A stretch of DNA of 22,337 nucleotides from Pseudomonadota bacterium (GTDB taxonomy: Bacteria; Pseudomonadota; Gammaproteobacteria; Steroidobacterales; Steroidobacteraceae). Made by a program: the position numbers and the translations under genes. Of the stretch, positions 8,369 through 17,309 are shown piece by piece. The notes beneath the pieces were generated by a model that worked only from the letters and a program-made list of their open reading frames with translations, was not told the origin of the DNA and searched no databases. Every line of letters begins with the position of its first letter. The first letter of the stretch is position 1. The stretch is taken from contig JAJZLX010000068.1 in the NCBI GenBank assembly GCA_021850555.1, positions 1 through 22,337 on the forward strand, in the 5' to 3' direction.

Positions 8369-8382
8369 CGAAAGCGTTTACG
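8369..8382. promoter_or_regulatory. LacI-family operator in the lacI-type gene leader
   Basis: CGAAAGCGTTTACG is centred on the CG at 8375-8376, and 4 of 6 arm positions are palindromic. It has the central CG with A/T-rich arms typical of LacI/GalR operators and sits 9 nt upstream of the Shine-Dalgarno of the repressor gene. Its right half (CGTTTAC) equals a half-site of the operator at 17310-17323, and its left half read in reverse (CGCTTTC) equals a half-site of the one at 17289-17302. Confidence 0.65.
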
Positions 8383-8952
8383 GCTGGGGACGCGGTGCAG
8401 TTCCCGAAAAGCTCCCGGTGAGCGGGACGACACCCCGGTACGATCGCAAGACCGATGCGGCCGCCCCATGCCGAGGCATTGCTGCCCGAGCTCGTCGATC
8501 TGTCCATCTCGTCAATTCGCCAGACACACCCCCCACGTGTCCGGCAATTGTCGCCATCCTCTGTAGGGAACCGTCAATGCCACGGCCGCCTCCGCTCGGG
8601 CGAGGCGTTTGACGATCCCGCGATATCGACTCTCTGCAGCCCCGACACTGCCTGCGGCGCAGGTCTCGTGCCCACCCGATCACCCGCTCCGCAAGCCGAC
8701 GCGCGCCACCGCCGCTTGGCCGCAAACCCGCCGCCAGCGGCCCGTTCCGCCCGCGCCGCCCCGATCCGCTCGGACATGCGCATTTTACAAGTTTCGACGC
8801 ATCCCCGTCGCCGCAACGCCGGTTCACCCCCGGCGTCCCCCCGCACCGAGCTTTCTGCCACCCCGCTCGTGCCCGCATTGGGCTCGGCGATCTCACAGCC
8901 ACGAATTCCACGGCCGGTCCGGACCTCCCGGCTGCCGAATCGCGCCGATCGC
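8383..8952. other. 570-nt non-coding region between GH39 operon end and lacI-type leader
   Basis: I see no credible gene here; the open frames are arginine/alanine-rich artefacts of high GC. It should hold the repressor's promoter near 8383-8450 and the transcript end of the GH39 operon near 8850-8952, but no clear -35/-10 pair or U-tract terminator is visible. A 10-bp perfect palindrome GGTCCGGACC is at 8916-8925, about 30 nt past the GH39 stop. GGCCGC (8718-8723) and GCGGCC (8737-8742) could pair with a 13-nt loop. Confidence 0.4.
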
Positions 8953-10590
8953 TCAGCGCCGGTTCAACAGCAGCAGCGCGAGCCCATGCTGCGGTACCAC
9001 GATCGTGATGCGCCCGTCGTTCAGCTGCACGGGCCTTGCAGGCGCGAGCCGCCCGGCGGCCTGGAGCACGGCAATCTGCTGCCGCGTCGGCCACCGGGGC
9101 CGGCCCATGGCATTGAAGGCGCGGATTACATCGCCGTGGTGATCGTCGACCCGCCACAGATACCCGCGCGCGCGCGGCGGGAACGCGTGCACGGAAATCC
9201 TGAAAACACGCGAGGACCGGTGCGCCGGCGGCGGCGTGTACTTCGGTCCCCTGCCGTCCGGCGGCGAGTAGTCCCACAGCGCCAATACCAGCGAGCCGTC
9301 GCGCCGGCGGGTGATCAGCGCCGATCTGGCCGCCGGCAGCAAGCGCACATGCCCCAGACGATGCAGCAGCGCAAACGCGTTGAACGCCGGCTTGGGGATA
9401 TTGTCCTCGGCAATCAACCCGAATCCGCCATAGAACGGTTTTCGGACGACACCCTGTTCCTCGAACACGTCCGAGAATGTCCAGTAACTCATCATGTGCA
9501 CGAGGCCGTCGCACTGGCGGATCGTGCTCGCGATCCACGGTCCCATGTAAGGCGTGTCGGTCACATCCGGTTCATTGCTGTAGCTGGCGTTGTATTCGGA
9601 GAGGATCAGCGGCAGATGCGGATAAGGCGAGCGCGCGATCTCCTCGTGTACCTTGCGCACCGCGCGGCACACCATCGTGCGCCGGGAGATCTTCTCGTTC
9701 TTGCCGAAGACATTCTTCGCCGTATCGTTGCCGTAGACGTGCGTGCTGACGAAATCGACCGGCACGTGCGCCTGGGCGGCATGGCGCAGAAAGGCGCTCA
9801 CCCACGCGGCCTGGGCGGTCGCCGGACCGCCGACGCGCAGGCGCTTGCTGACGTCCTGCAGGGCCCTGGCGGTGTGATCGTACAGCGTAAAGTAGGTGCT
9901 CTGTTTCGGCACGCCGCCCCAGAAACTCAGGTTTGGTTCGTTCCAGACCTCGAAATACCACTTGGCTACTTCATTGATGCCGTATTGCTCGATGAAGTTG
10001 CGCGCCAGCGCCTTGATCATATCGTCCCATTGCGCGTAGCTGCGCGGCGGCGAGACGACCGGATGATACCAGAACGACTGCACCATTTTCGGATCGCGCG
10101 CCAGCGCCGGCGGCATGAAATCGAGCTCGACGTAGGGACGCACCCCGTGCGCAAGCAGTGCGTCCATGATCTGGTCAACATACGAAAAATTGTACGCGGG
10201 ATCCGCCGCATCGCCATGCGCGCCGGCGGCATGCCGGTTGTAGAACGCCGCGGTGTGTCTGCCCGTCAATCCCACGCCCCGGTCCAATAATCCATGGAAC
10301 CGCACAAACCGGATCCCGGTCGCCGCCTTCATCATGGCCAGATCGTGTTGATAATTGGCGCGCAACACGAGCACGGCTCGCCCGGATCCGAACATGTGGT
10401 CCCAGAAGTGCGGGAACCGTCGCCCCGCTGCGCGCGCATCGATCACGAGGCGCTCCACCGGCATTCTCGTGCCGGGTCCCCTCGCAACGGCGGCATTCGC
10501 GGGTCCGTGGCACCCTAGTACCACAAGCAGCGCGGACGCCAGTCCGAAGATCCTGTGGAACGTTGTGCGACGCCTGTGCATCATGGACAT
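8953..10590 (-). CDS. Secreted glycoside hydrolase family 39 protein (copy A)
   Basis: A 545-residue protein from ATG 10590; ATG 10584 is as likely (GAGGG 7 nt upstream), while ATG 10608 has no visible Shine-Dalgarno. A basic, hydrophobic N terminus ends in PANA, a signal peptidase I-like site; the preceding VLGC could instead be a lipobox. The catalytic TIM barrel shows GH39 landmarks: HFWDHMFGSGRA, RFVRFHGLLDRG, WYFEVWNEPN with the acid/base Glu218, STHVYG, LILSEYNASY with the nucleophile Glu332, and YWTFSDVFEE. A C-terminal beta-rich domain of about 130 residues follows. GH39 includes beta-xylosidases, alpha-L-iduronidases and beta-glucosidase/galactosidase activities; which applies is not readable. 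It is the last gene of the receptor operon, 293 nt after its paralogue, which it resembles along its length. Confidence 0.9.
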   Translation of the reverse strand: MSMMHRRRTTFHRIFGLASALLVVLGCHGPANAAVARGPGTRMPVERLVIDARAAGRRFPHFWDHMFGSGRAVLVLRANYQHDLAMMKAATGIRFVRFHGLLDRGVGLTGRHTAAFYNRHAAGAHGDAADPAYNFSYVDQIMDALLAHGVRPYVELDFMPPALARDPKMVQSFWYHPVVSPPRSYAQWDDMIKALARNFIEQYGINEVAKWYFEVWNEPNLSFWGGVPKQSTYFTLYDHTARALQDVSKRLRVGGPATAQAAWVSAFLRHAAQAHVPVDFVSTHVYGNDTAKNVFGKNEKISRRTMVCRAVRKVHEEIARSPYPHLPLILSEYNASYSNEPDVTDTPYMGPWIASTIRQCDGLVHMMSYWTFSDVFEEQGVVRKPFYGGFGLIAEDNIPKPAFNAFALLHRLGHVRLLPAARSALITRRRDGSLVLALWDYSPPDGRGPKYTPPPAHRSSRVFRISVHAFPPRARGYLWRVDDHHGDVIRAFNAMGRPRWPTRQQIAVLQAAGRLAPARPVQLNDGRITIVVPQHGLALLLLNRR

Positions 10591-10883
10591 ACCCTCATTG
10601 CCTTCCATTCAATGCCGAACCAGCAGTTGACGGCACCGCGGGCGGCCGCGCACGATACAGCTCGCGGACCGTCGCTGCGTATCATTCGACGCCGCAGTCT
10701 CTTCTGCCCGTACCGCCGGCGAGTCCAGGTCGTGCACGCGGCCTTGCTCGTTTGCCGGATGCTCCATGCAACTCGAGACGCCCGGCGGCGCAACCGGAAT
10801 CGCGCATCCGTACCCGATGAGGGCCGGCCGGAACGCTGTGCCCGGGTCGCCACATGACCTGTCTCGCGAAGATCCGCGCTGTC

Positions 10884-12443
10884 TCATCGTCCCGCCATGG
10901 CGGACGTTCTAACTCGAACGGCGCCGATCCGCAACAGAAACAGCGCGTTTGGCTGCAACGTCAGGGCCAGCGCTCCTGCGCGCAAGTGCACGAGCTCGGG
11001 TGCGGGCAGAGCCGTTGCCGCATTCATTTCGGCGACCTGCTTTGGCGTCGGGTAACGGGGACTGCCCATTGCCCGATATATGGGCAACACGTTGCCGTGA
11101 TTGTGATCGACGCGCTGAATGGCCACCGGTGCATCGGCCGGCACTCCACTCACCTCCAGGCGGATTGTCTTCGGCCGACCCTGCAGACCAGGGTCGACCA
11201 GATTCCACAGCGCGATCACCAGCGCACCCGCGCGAGTACGGGTCACGATGGCGCTGTGCGAGGGGTTCGCCAGGCGTTCGTGCCCCAACTCATGCAGCAG
11301 TTCGAAGGCATAGTAGCTCGGCTTGTTGATGCCACCGTAGGCACGCAGGCCGAAGCCTCCCGTGAACGGGCCGGGATTCGGCCCAGCTTCCTCGAAGACG
11401 TCCGAGAACGTCCAGAACGACATCATTTGCACGCTGCCGTCGCACTCGCGAATGGTGTCGGCCACGGCGGGACCCACGTAGGTCGTGTCGCGCGCGTTGT
11501 CTCTGCCCATCACGCTCCACTCGGTCAGATAAAGCGGCAGATTCGGCAGTGCAGAGTGATCGATCTCCCCGCGTACCCGCTTGACGGCCAGGCAAACCCT
11601 GTCGTCATAGGGAACCGGCCGGCGGGTGCCGAAGAGCGACCGGGTGGTGTCGTCTGCATAGGCGTGCGTCGAGATGAAATCGATGGGGACGTGCTTCGCG
11701 ACAACGTGGCGCAGAAACGCCCGTATCCACGCGGCATGCGCCGTCGCCGGTCCGCCGACCTTGAGGCGCGGACTGACCGCCTTCAGCGCCCGTGCGGCGG
11801 TATCATAGAGACGAAAATACGTCTTTTGCCGCCAGGGTCCCCCCCAGAAGTTTTCGTTCGGCTCGTTCCAGACTTCGAAGTACCATTTCGAGACTTCAGC
11901 GATGCCGTAACGTTGGATCAGATGCCGGGCGAAGGTACGAATGACGGCCGCCCATTTCGAGAAAGTCTGCGGCGGCGAGACGTTCGGCCTGTACCAGAAG
12001 TCGTAACGAGCGTCGGGATTGGCGGCGATCGCAGGGGGCATGAAACTGAGCTCGACGAAGGGCCGCACCCCGTTTCTCAGCAGCCCGTCGTAGATCGTAT
12101 CGACGTTGGAGAAGTTGTAAACGAGATTGCCTCGAGAATTCCTCGTGTACATACCGACGCCGCGATCGAAAATCCCATGGAAACGGACATAGCGGAAACC
12201 GGTGATTCGCTTGACCGCCCGCAAATCCCGCAGGTAGTCCGCGCGCATTGCCAGGCTCGCGTGGCCCGAGCCGAACATTTCTTCCCAGAAATGCGGCAGG
12301 GGCGTGCCCTGCGCCGTAGCGTCGATGCGCACCACTTGCGCGGCGAGGGTTCTCGCTGCGAACAGCGGCAGCACCGAGAGGGCGACGGCTGCGAGTACTG
12401 CCCGCCATGGTCGGTTGGCGTGACCTCGATTGCACGGTCGCAT
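10884..12443 (-). CDS. Secreted glycoside hydrolase family 39 protein (copy B)
   Basis: A 519-residue protein from the ATG at 12443, chosen because AAGG lies 5 nt upstream and the resulting N terminus (basic residues, then a hydrophobic run ending in RTLAAQ) is a normal signal peptide; a longer frame would need a TTG inside the preceding gene. GH39 landmarks are intact: HFWEEMFGSGHA, RYVRFHGIFDRG, WYFEVWNEPN with acid/base Glu194, STHAYADD, LYLTEWSV with nucleophile Glu308, and FWTFSDVFEE. A C-terminal beta domain includes RVDHNHGNVLPIYRAMGSP. It follows the halogenase-like gene after 20 nt, so it is almost certainly co-transcribed. It is clearly paralogous to copy A but differs around the active-site loops (TEWSVMGRDN against SEYNASYSNE), so the two enzymes may cleave different linkages or sugars. 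Confidence 0.91.
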   Translation of the reverse strand: MRPCNRGHANRPWRAVLAAVALSVLPLFAARTLAAQVVRIDATAQGTPLPHFWEEMFGSGHASLAMRADYLRDLRAVKRITGFRYVRFHGIFDRGVGMYTRNSRGNLVYNFSNVDTIYDGLLRNGVRPFVELSFMPPAIAANPDARYDFWYRPNVSPPQTFSKWAAVIRTFARHLIQRYGIAEVSKWYFEVWNEPNENFWGGPWRQKTYFRLYDTAARALKAVSPRLKVGGPATAHAAWIRAFLRHVVAKHVPIDFISTHAYADDTTRSLFGTRRPVPYDDRVCLAVKRVRGEIDHSALPNLPLYLTEWSVMGRDNARDTTYVGPAVADTIRECDGSVQMMSFWTFSDVFEEAGPNPGPFTGGFGLRAYGGINKPSYYAFELLHELGHERLANPSHSAIVTRTRAGALVIALWNLVDPGLQGRPKTIRLEVSGVPADAPVAIQRVDHNHGNVLPIYRAMGSPRYPTPKQVAEMNAATALPAPELVHLRAGALALTLQPNALFLLRIGAVRVRTSAMAGR

Positions 12444-12463
12444 AGGGGCCTTGCTTCCGATTC

Positions 12464-13978
12464 TTATGGCGGCGGTGCCTTGCAATGCCGCGCGATGAAG
12501 GCCTCCTGCGCCGGCACGACCGCGACACAGCTGCGAATGACCTCCTCCACATGACGGATGAACTTCTGGAGTTCGGCATCCGTCAGCCGGTCGATCACGG
12601 GCGGATACCGGCGGGACTCGAGGCGCTGCCCGATCATCACCTGCGCCCAGCTTACCGTCTTGAACAACTCGTCGGTGCGGGGGAGGATGCGGGCGCTGTC
12701 ACGAAACAGCGCGATAACCTCCCGGAGCGACTCCGGTATTTCCATGCTTCGGCAGTGATTCCAGAAGGCGGTGTCGTCGCGCTCGGTCGCGTGGTAGTGC
12801 AGAATGAGGAAGTCACGCACCCAGGTGAATTCCTCATCGATCTGCGAGTTGTAGCGGCTCTGTAACGCCTCACTACAGTCCCGCTCGGGAAACAGCAGCG
12901 CCAGTTTCGCGATCGCGGTCTGCACCAGATGAATGGCCGTCGACTCCAGGGGCTCGAGGAACCCTCCCGACAACCCGATGGCGACGACGTTGCGTATCCA
13001 GGCGCGTCGACGCTTGCCGCCGTGAAAGGGGATGAGCTTCGGCTCGGCGAGCGGTCGCCCTTCGAGGTTCGCGAGCAGCATCGCGGCGGCCTCGTCCTCG
13101 CTCATGTGGCGGCTCGAAAACACGTGTCCATTGCCCACGCGATGCTGCAACGGAATGCGCCATTGCCATCCCGCGGGTCGCGCCGTCGCGCGCGTGTACG
13201 GTACCGGGGACGTGACGTTCTCGCACGGCACCGCCCAGGCACGATCGCAGGGCAGCCAATTCGACCAGTCCTCGTAGCCGGCGTGCAGACACTGCTCGAT
13301 CAGCAAGCCGCGGAAGCCCGAGCAGTCGACGAAGAACTCTCCGGAAACCGTCCGCCCGTCCTGCAGCACCAGTGTATCGACGAAGCCCGTGTCCGGATGC
13401 AGGCGTACATCGACGATCCGGCCTTCGGTGCGCCGGACGCCTTCGGCCTCCGCGAACCGACGCAGATAGCGCGCGTAGAGCGCCGCGTCGAAGTGGTACG
13501 CATAGACGATGTCCTCGAGCGGCGTGTTCTTCGGTGCATCTACGGGGGTCGGCATGAATCGGCCCTGCAGTGCGGCCTGGACATTGAAGGAATAAAGACC
13601 GAGATCCTTGGCCTCGCCCATGCGCAGCGCCCGCGTCCAGTATTGGTGAAAAGGCTGTCCATCCAGATCCAGTCCGAGCGGGCCGAAACCGTGCATGTAC
13701 GAATCGCCTGGCCGAGCCCAGTCGCGGAATTCGATGCCGAGCTTGAACGTCGCCTGGGTTGCGCGCACGAATTCCCGCTCGTCTATCCCGAGCAGCGCAT
13801 TGTGCCTGCGGAACGGCGGGATCGTCGCCTCACCGACGCCGATGATGCCGATCTCCTCGGACTCGACCACCTCGATCGAGAGTTCCGGATAGAGCAACCG
13901 TCGCAGCGCCGTCGCCGTCATCCAGCCGGCCGTTCCGCCACCGACGATTACCAGACGGCGAATGCTGTTCTGATTCAT
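12464..13978 (-). CDS. Tryptophan-halogenase-family flavin-dependent protein
   Basis: A 504-residue protein from ATG 13978, preferred over 13990 because GGAG lies 6 nt upstream. The FAD site is intact (VIVGGGTAGWM near residues 10-20), followed by GVGEATIP (47-54). With this start the key lysine falls at Lys79 (TFKLGIEF), the number it has in PrnA. WQWRIP (271-276) fits the WxWxIP halogenase signature that blocks monooxygenation. The catalytic glutamate is Glu345 in EPLEST. So all residues needed for FADH2-dependent hypohalous-acid chemistry appear present; a separate flavin reductase would be needed and is not in this window. Homologues of this type often sit beside TonB receptors in glycan-use loci, where their substrates are unknown. 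It lies 61 nt after the receptor gene and 20 nt before a GH39 gene. Tryptophan as substrate should not be assumed. Confidence 0.93.
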   Translation of the reverse strand: MNQNSIRRLVIVGGGTAGWMTATALRRLLYPELSIEVVESEEIGIIGVGEATIPPFRRHNALLGIDEREFVRATQATFKLGIEFRDWARPGDSYMHGFGPLGLDLDGQPFHQYWTRALRMGEAKDLGLYSFNVQAALQGRFMPTPVDAPKNTPLEDIVYAYHFDAALYARYLRRFAEAEGVRRTEGRIVDVRLHPDTGFVDTLVLQDGRTVSGEFFVDCSGFRGLLIEQCLHAGYEDWSNWLPCDRAWAVPCENVTSPVPYTRATARPAGWQWRIPLQHRVGNGHVFSSRHMSEDEAAAMLLANLEGRPLAEPKLIPFHGGKRRRAWIRNVVAIGLSGGFLEPLESTAIHLVQTAIAKLALLFPERDCSEALQSRYNSQIDEEFTWVRDFLILHYHATERDDTAFWNHCRSMEIPESLREVIALFRDSARILPRTDELFKTVSWAQVMIGQRLESRRYPPVIDRLTDAELQKFIRHVEEVIRSCVAVVPAQEAFIARHCKAPPP

Positions 13979-14039
13979 TGTACGCTCCATCGACCCCCGA
14001 TCCGGCCGCCGGAGAGTGCTCCGGCGGCCCGACGGACGC

Positions 14040-17000
14040 CTACCAATTGATTCCCACCGTGAACTTCAAAGTCAGCGGAACGCCGTAAATCGGCCCGTTG
14101 GTCACATACTGCGGCGGCAGCGACGGGCCCACCTTCGGGGTGAAATTCGCAGCGGCGTATTGCGGTGTATTGAAGACGTTGAAGACGTCCACGCGCACGT
14201 ATCCCCGGCTCCCGTACAAGTGCAGGTTGAAATACTTCGTCGCCTGCAGATCGAGATTGCGCTCGCCCCACGTGGCGGTCGGGAACCCTGTTGTCGGGAA
14301 ATCCCAGTAGCCGTGGCACTGCTGGAGCGTGGTGGGACACGGCGCCGCACCGCCAAATCCGACCGGCGTCGCCAGGGTCAACTTGGCACCATAGATTATG
14401 CCCCACGGACCGTCGACCGAACCGGTGATGACCAGGCGATTCTTGGGGATCACGCTGCTTGGCACCATCGGATACATCGAGACTTTGGGCAAATCGAACA
14501 GGTAGGCGTTATTGGTGAAATACGAGTAATAATCGTTCTGGTATGCGTCGGAATAGGTATATGCGATGGTGGCACTCCACCCCGACCGGCGCGTGTACGG
14601 CTTCTCCAGGAACACCAGTACCTGCTTGTCCGTGTCCCGTCCGCCGTTATTCCACAGCACCAGATTGCCGGTCGTGCCCGGAATACCGCCCCATGCCGGG
14701 TTGACCCCCGCCGCACCCCAGCTGCTCGGCACGAAATAGGAACCGGTGGCGGTGCGGTTGCCCAGTTGACCGACGACGCGATTATAGCTGTCGATTTCAG
14801 ACAGCGTAATGCTCGCGTTCCATTCCCCGAGCTCCGTGCGGAAACCCAGACTGAACTGGTTGGAATATGGCGTCTTGAGATTATTATTGACCATGTCAAT
14901 CTCGCCGTACGGCGTCGTCGTGAGCGCCTGCAGGTTGGCGAGATTCGTGTACGCCGGATTCCACGCAATGCACGTCGGACTGGCATTGGCTGCAGTCAGG
15001 CAGTTGTTGACGGTGTATCCGCCGCCGTAGAAGTCCAGGGTCGGTTCCGCGAGCGCCGCCTTGGTGGTTTCGAGGGACATGATGTCGAAATTGTTATAAG
15101 CATAGGCTTTGGCATAGCCGCCGAAAATGACGTAGCGTCCGTTCCCCTCGATGTCATAGGAAAAGCCGAGTCGCGGCTGGATCTCGTTGCTCTGCGGCGA
15201 GCGATTGTGCCCATTGCTGATGTAATTGCTGATATTGATGCCACCGAGCGCAAGTGCCTGAGCATACGTCTCGGTCGACCCTGGCGAATACGGTCCGTAG
15301 ATGTCGTTGACGATCGCCGGCGGCGTCACGAAGTTCTGCCAGAGCGGGACGGTTTCGTAGTCGTAGCGCGCGCCGAGATCGAACGTCAGATGCTTGTTGA
15401 CCGCCCAGTCGTCCTGCAGGTATATCCCGAACAGATTGTCGTTGGAATTCGCCTGGACCTGTTTGCCGCCGCGGTACAAGTCGGTATAGCTGACCTGATA
15501 GGGCGTGGGATACGTGCCCGTACTGTCCACCGCATAGTAAAGCTCCTCTCCCTGGCCGGCGTCCTGATAAGAGAGCTTCGTCCCCTGGTAACTGAAGCCG
15601 AATTTGAGCGTGTGCGTTCCAAAAAAATGGAGATTCGGCAGCGTGAAGTTATCGTAGACGGACAGAACCCGTTGCTGGTTCTTGAACTGCGCGTACACGT
15701 TCTGGCCGTTGACATTGATGAGCGTGGCATTCAGGCCTGTACCAAACCACTGATAGGTGAGCTGCGGCCGGGTGGACGACGGCACGGGCACGCGATCTGA
15801 TGTTTCGTAATAAACACGCGCATCGTTGGTCCACCGTTCCGAAGCGTGCAGCCAGGAAATACCCACCTGGTTGAAGCGGCTTTGCATCGCATTGGCGGCC
15901 GACGCAGCGGTCTGTCCGAAGGCACCATTGATTTGATTCTCGGTACGATACAGATCGGTCAGCGTCAGGCGGTCGTTGTCGTCGGGCTCATAGTCGATCT
16001 TGCCGAACAGCAGATTCTCGTGAAACGGATTCTCGGTCGGACCGAATTGCGACCAGACGTTGGCCGGCAGCAGTGACTTGAGCTGGGACACCGTCGGAAT
16101 TCCGTTCCCGGTCGACGGATATACCGTGTTCGGCAGGGTGAGATATTTGTGCTCGTAGGCGATGAAGAAATGCGCCTTGTTCTTCACGATGGGGCCGCCC
16201 AGGGACACTCCGTAGTCCAGATCCTGCGCACCCGCAGCCTTGGGGTCGCCCGGGGTCGTCGAGTATTGCTCGGCGGGCGTCTCGGCTCGAAGATTCTGGT
16301 TGGTGAAACTTACGTACGAGCTGCCGTGAAAGTGATTGGTTCCCGATTTCGTCTGGGCGACGATGATCGCACTGGATGCCTGTGCGTACTGTGCGCTGTA
16401 GTTGGAATTGATGACTCGGTACGAGGCGATAGCCGACTGTGGGAATGGATTGCCGGGATCGCCGACGTTGGGGTTTTTACCCGCTCCGCCTTGGCCGACG
16501 ATGCCGCCTTGGATGAAATTGGTCATCGGTATGCCACCGATGTAAATATTGTCGTTCTCGGATTCCTGCGCGCCCCCGCGGAACGAGATGTTGCCATTGT
16601 TGTCCGTGGTGGTTACGCCGGGAAGAATGTCGGCAAATCCGAGGAAATTGCGCGTGATTTCCGGAACGGTTTCGATCATGCGATGCGTCACAATGCCACC
16701 GACCGCCGGCGTTCTGACATCGACGAGTCGACGGCCGGTGATCGTGATCTGCTGCAGTTCCGCGGCCCGCAGCTTCGTCTTGGTGAAGTCGAACACCAGG
16801 GTCGAGGCGACACTGAGCGTCAGTTCCTGCACTTGCGTTCCCGCCCTGACGCGGTAACGGCCCGGCGGAAGGCCGATCAAGACGTAATTGCCGCTCCTGG
16901 TCGCGGTTGTCACGCGACGCTCTCCAGTCGCGATATCCGTGGCAATGATCTTCGTGCCCGGCGGTGCCGTTCCCTCGAGCGTTGCACTGGCCATTTGCGC

Positions 17001-17099
17001 ATGGGCCGCATGTGGAACGAGCGCTCCGATGCTGGCCGCGAGCGTCGCTGCGACGAAATTCGCGATTAGTTTGCGTTGCTGATTCGGTGACTGAGTCAT
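14040..17099 (-). CDS. TonB-dependent outer-membrane receptor with N-terminal carboxypeptidase-regulatory-like domain (Oar-like)
   Basis: A 1019-residue receptor. The signal peptide ends in HAAHA at residue 34. Residues about 38-108 form a beta-sandwich of the carboxypeptidase-regulatory type (ATLEGTAPPGTKIIATD, then TRSGNYVLIGLPPGRYRV). The plug (about 115-255) includes ITITGRR, VPEITRNFLGFADILPGV, ISFRGGAQESEN and YIGGIPM. The remainder is a beta barrel ending in LKFTVGINW, with the aromatic last residue expected for Bam-dependent insertion. ATG 17099 is preceded by GAGGGG. It heads the operon with the halogenase-like and GH39 genes, so it most likely imports the glycan those enzymes act on, energised by TonB-ExbBD encoded elsewhere. 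Its leader of about 230 nt and two LacI-type operators point to sugar-responsive repression. Confidence 0.95.
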   Translation of the reverse strand: MTQSPNQQRKLIANFVAATLAASIGALVPHAAHAQMASATLEGTAPPGTKIIATDIATGERRVTTATRSGNYVLIGLPPGRYRVRAGTQVQELTLSVASTLVFDFTKTKLRAAELQQITITGRRLVDVRTPAVGGIVTHRMIETVPEITRNFLGFADILPGVTTTDNNGNISFRGGAQESENDNIYIGGIPMTNFIQGGIVGQGGAGKNPNVGDPGNPFPQSAIASYRVINSNYSAQYAQASSAIIVAQTKSGTNHFHGSSYVSFTNQNLRAETPAEQYSTTPGDPKAAGAQDLDYGVSLGGPIVKNKAHFFIAYEHKYLTLPNTVYPSTGNGIPTVSQLKSLLPANVWSQFGPTENPFHENLLFGKIDYEPDDNDRLTLTDLYRTENQINGAFGQTAASAANAMQSRFNQVGISWLHASERWTNDARVYYETSDRVPVPSSTRPQLTYQWFGTGLNATLINVNGQNVYAQFKNQQRVLSVYDNFTLPNLHFFGTHTLKFGFSYQGTKLSYQDAGQGEELYYAVDSTGTYPTPYQVSYTDLYRGGKQVQANSNDNLFGIYLQDDWAVNKHLTFDLGARYDYETVPLWQNFVTPPAIVNDIYGPYSPGSTETYAQALALGGINISNYISNGHNRSPQSNEIQPRLGFSYDIEGNGRYVIFGGYAKAYAYNNFDIMSLETTKAALAEPTLDFYGGGYTVNNCLTAANASPTCIAWNPAYTNLANLQALTTTPYGEIDMVNNNLKTPYSNQFSLGFRTELGEWNASITLSEIDSYNRVVGQLGNRTATGSYFVPSSWGAAGVNPAWGGIPGTTGNLVLWNNGGRDTDKQVLVFLEKPYTRRSGWSATIAYTYSDAYQNDYYSYFTNNAYLFDLPKVSMYPMVPSSVIPKNRLVITGSVDGPWGIIYGAKLTLATPVGFGGAAPCPTTLQQCHGYWDFPTTGFPTATWGERNLDLQATKYFNLHLYGSRGYVRVDVFNVFNTPQYAAANFTPKVGPSLPPQYVTNGPIYGVPLTLKFTVGINW

Positions 17100-17288
17100 C
17101 GTAACCCCCCCTCATGGAATCGACTCTGTTGCGATAGTGAAGATCGAACTGTAACGGTCAAGGCAGCGTCGTTGACGGCGGCATTGGCTCCCGATTGGAC
17201 GGCAGGCCGGCGCACCGCCGTCCCCGCCGGCGAAGCCAGGAGTCCGGTAGCCCACGGATACATGGTGAACGTCCCCCTCGTGTGACGA

Positions 17289-17302
17289 TGTAATCGCTTT
17301 CT
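17289..17302. promoter_or_regulatory. Second LacI-family operator-like site in TonB receptor leader
   Basis: TGTAATCGCTTTCT is centred on the CG at 17295-17296 and fits the AANCGNTT core. It is more degenerate than its neighbour; its right half CGCTTTC matches one half of the operator at the repressor gene. Its centre is 21 bp, two helical turns, from the centre of the 17310-17323 site, so two dimers could bind the same face. Confidence 0.5.
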
Positions 17303-17309
17303 GCCGCTG

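Noticed and set aside
7061..8566. 501-codon open frame on the plus strand
   Set aside because: Antisense to the LacI-family gene and its leader; no recognisable protein features.
8455..10290. 611-codon open frame on the plus strand
   Set aside because: It lies antisense to the GH39 gene, is Arg/His/Pro-rich with no domain motifs, and is explained by the codon bias of GC-rich coding DNA on the other strand.
10854..12554. 566-codon open frame on the plus strand
   Set aside because: Antisense to the second GH39 gene; low-complexity composition and no family signature.
12464..13978. Assigning the flavoprotein as a true tryptophan halogenase of a natural-product cluster
   Set aside because: No biosynthetic genes, reductase or tryptophan-related genes are nearby; the neighbours are glycan uptake and cleavage genes, so only the family can be named.
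14016..15800. 594-codon open frame on the plus strand
   Set aside because: Antisense to the TonB receptor gene, whose motifs and signal peptide are unambiguous.
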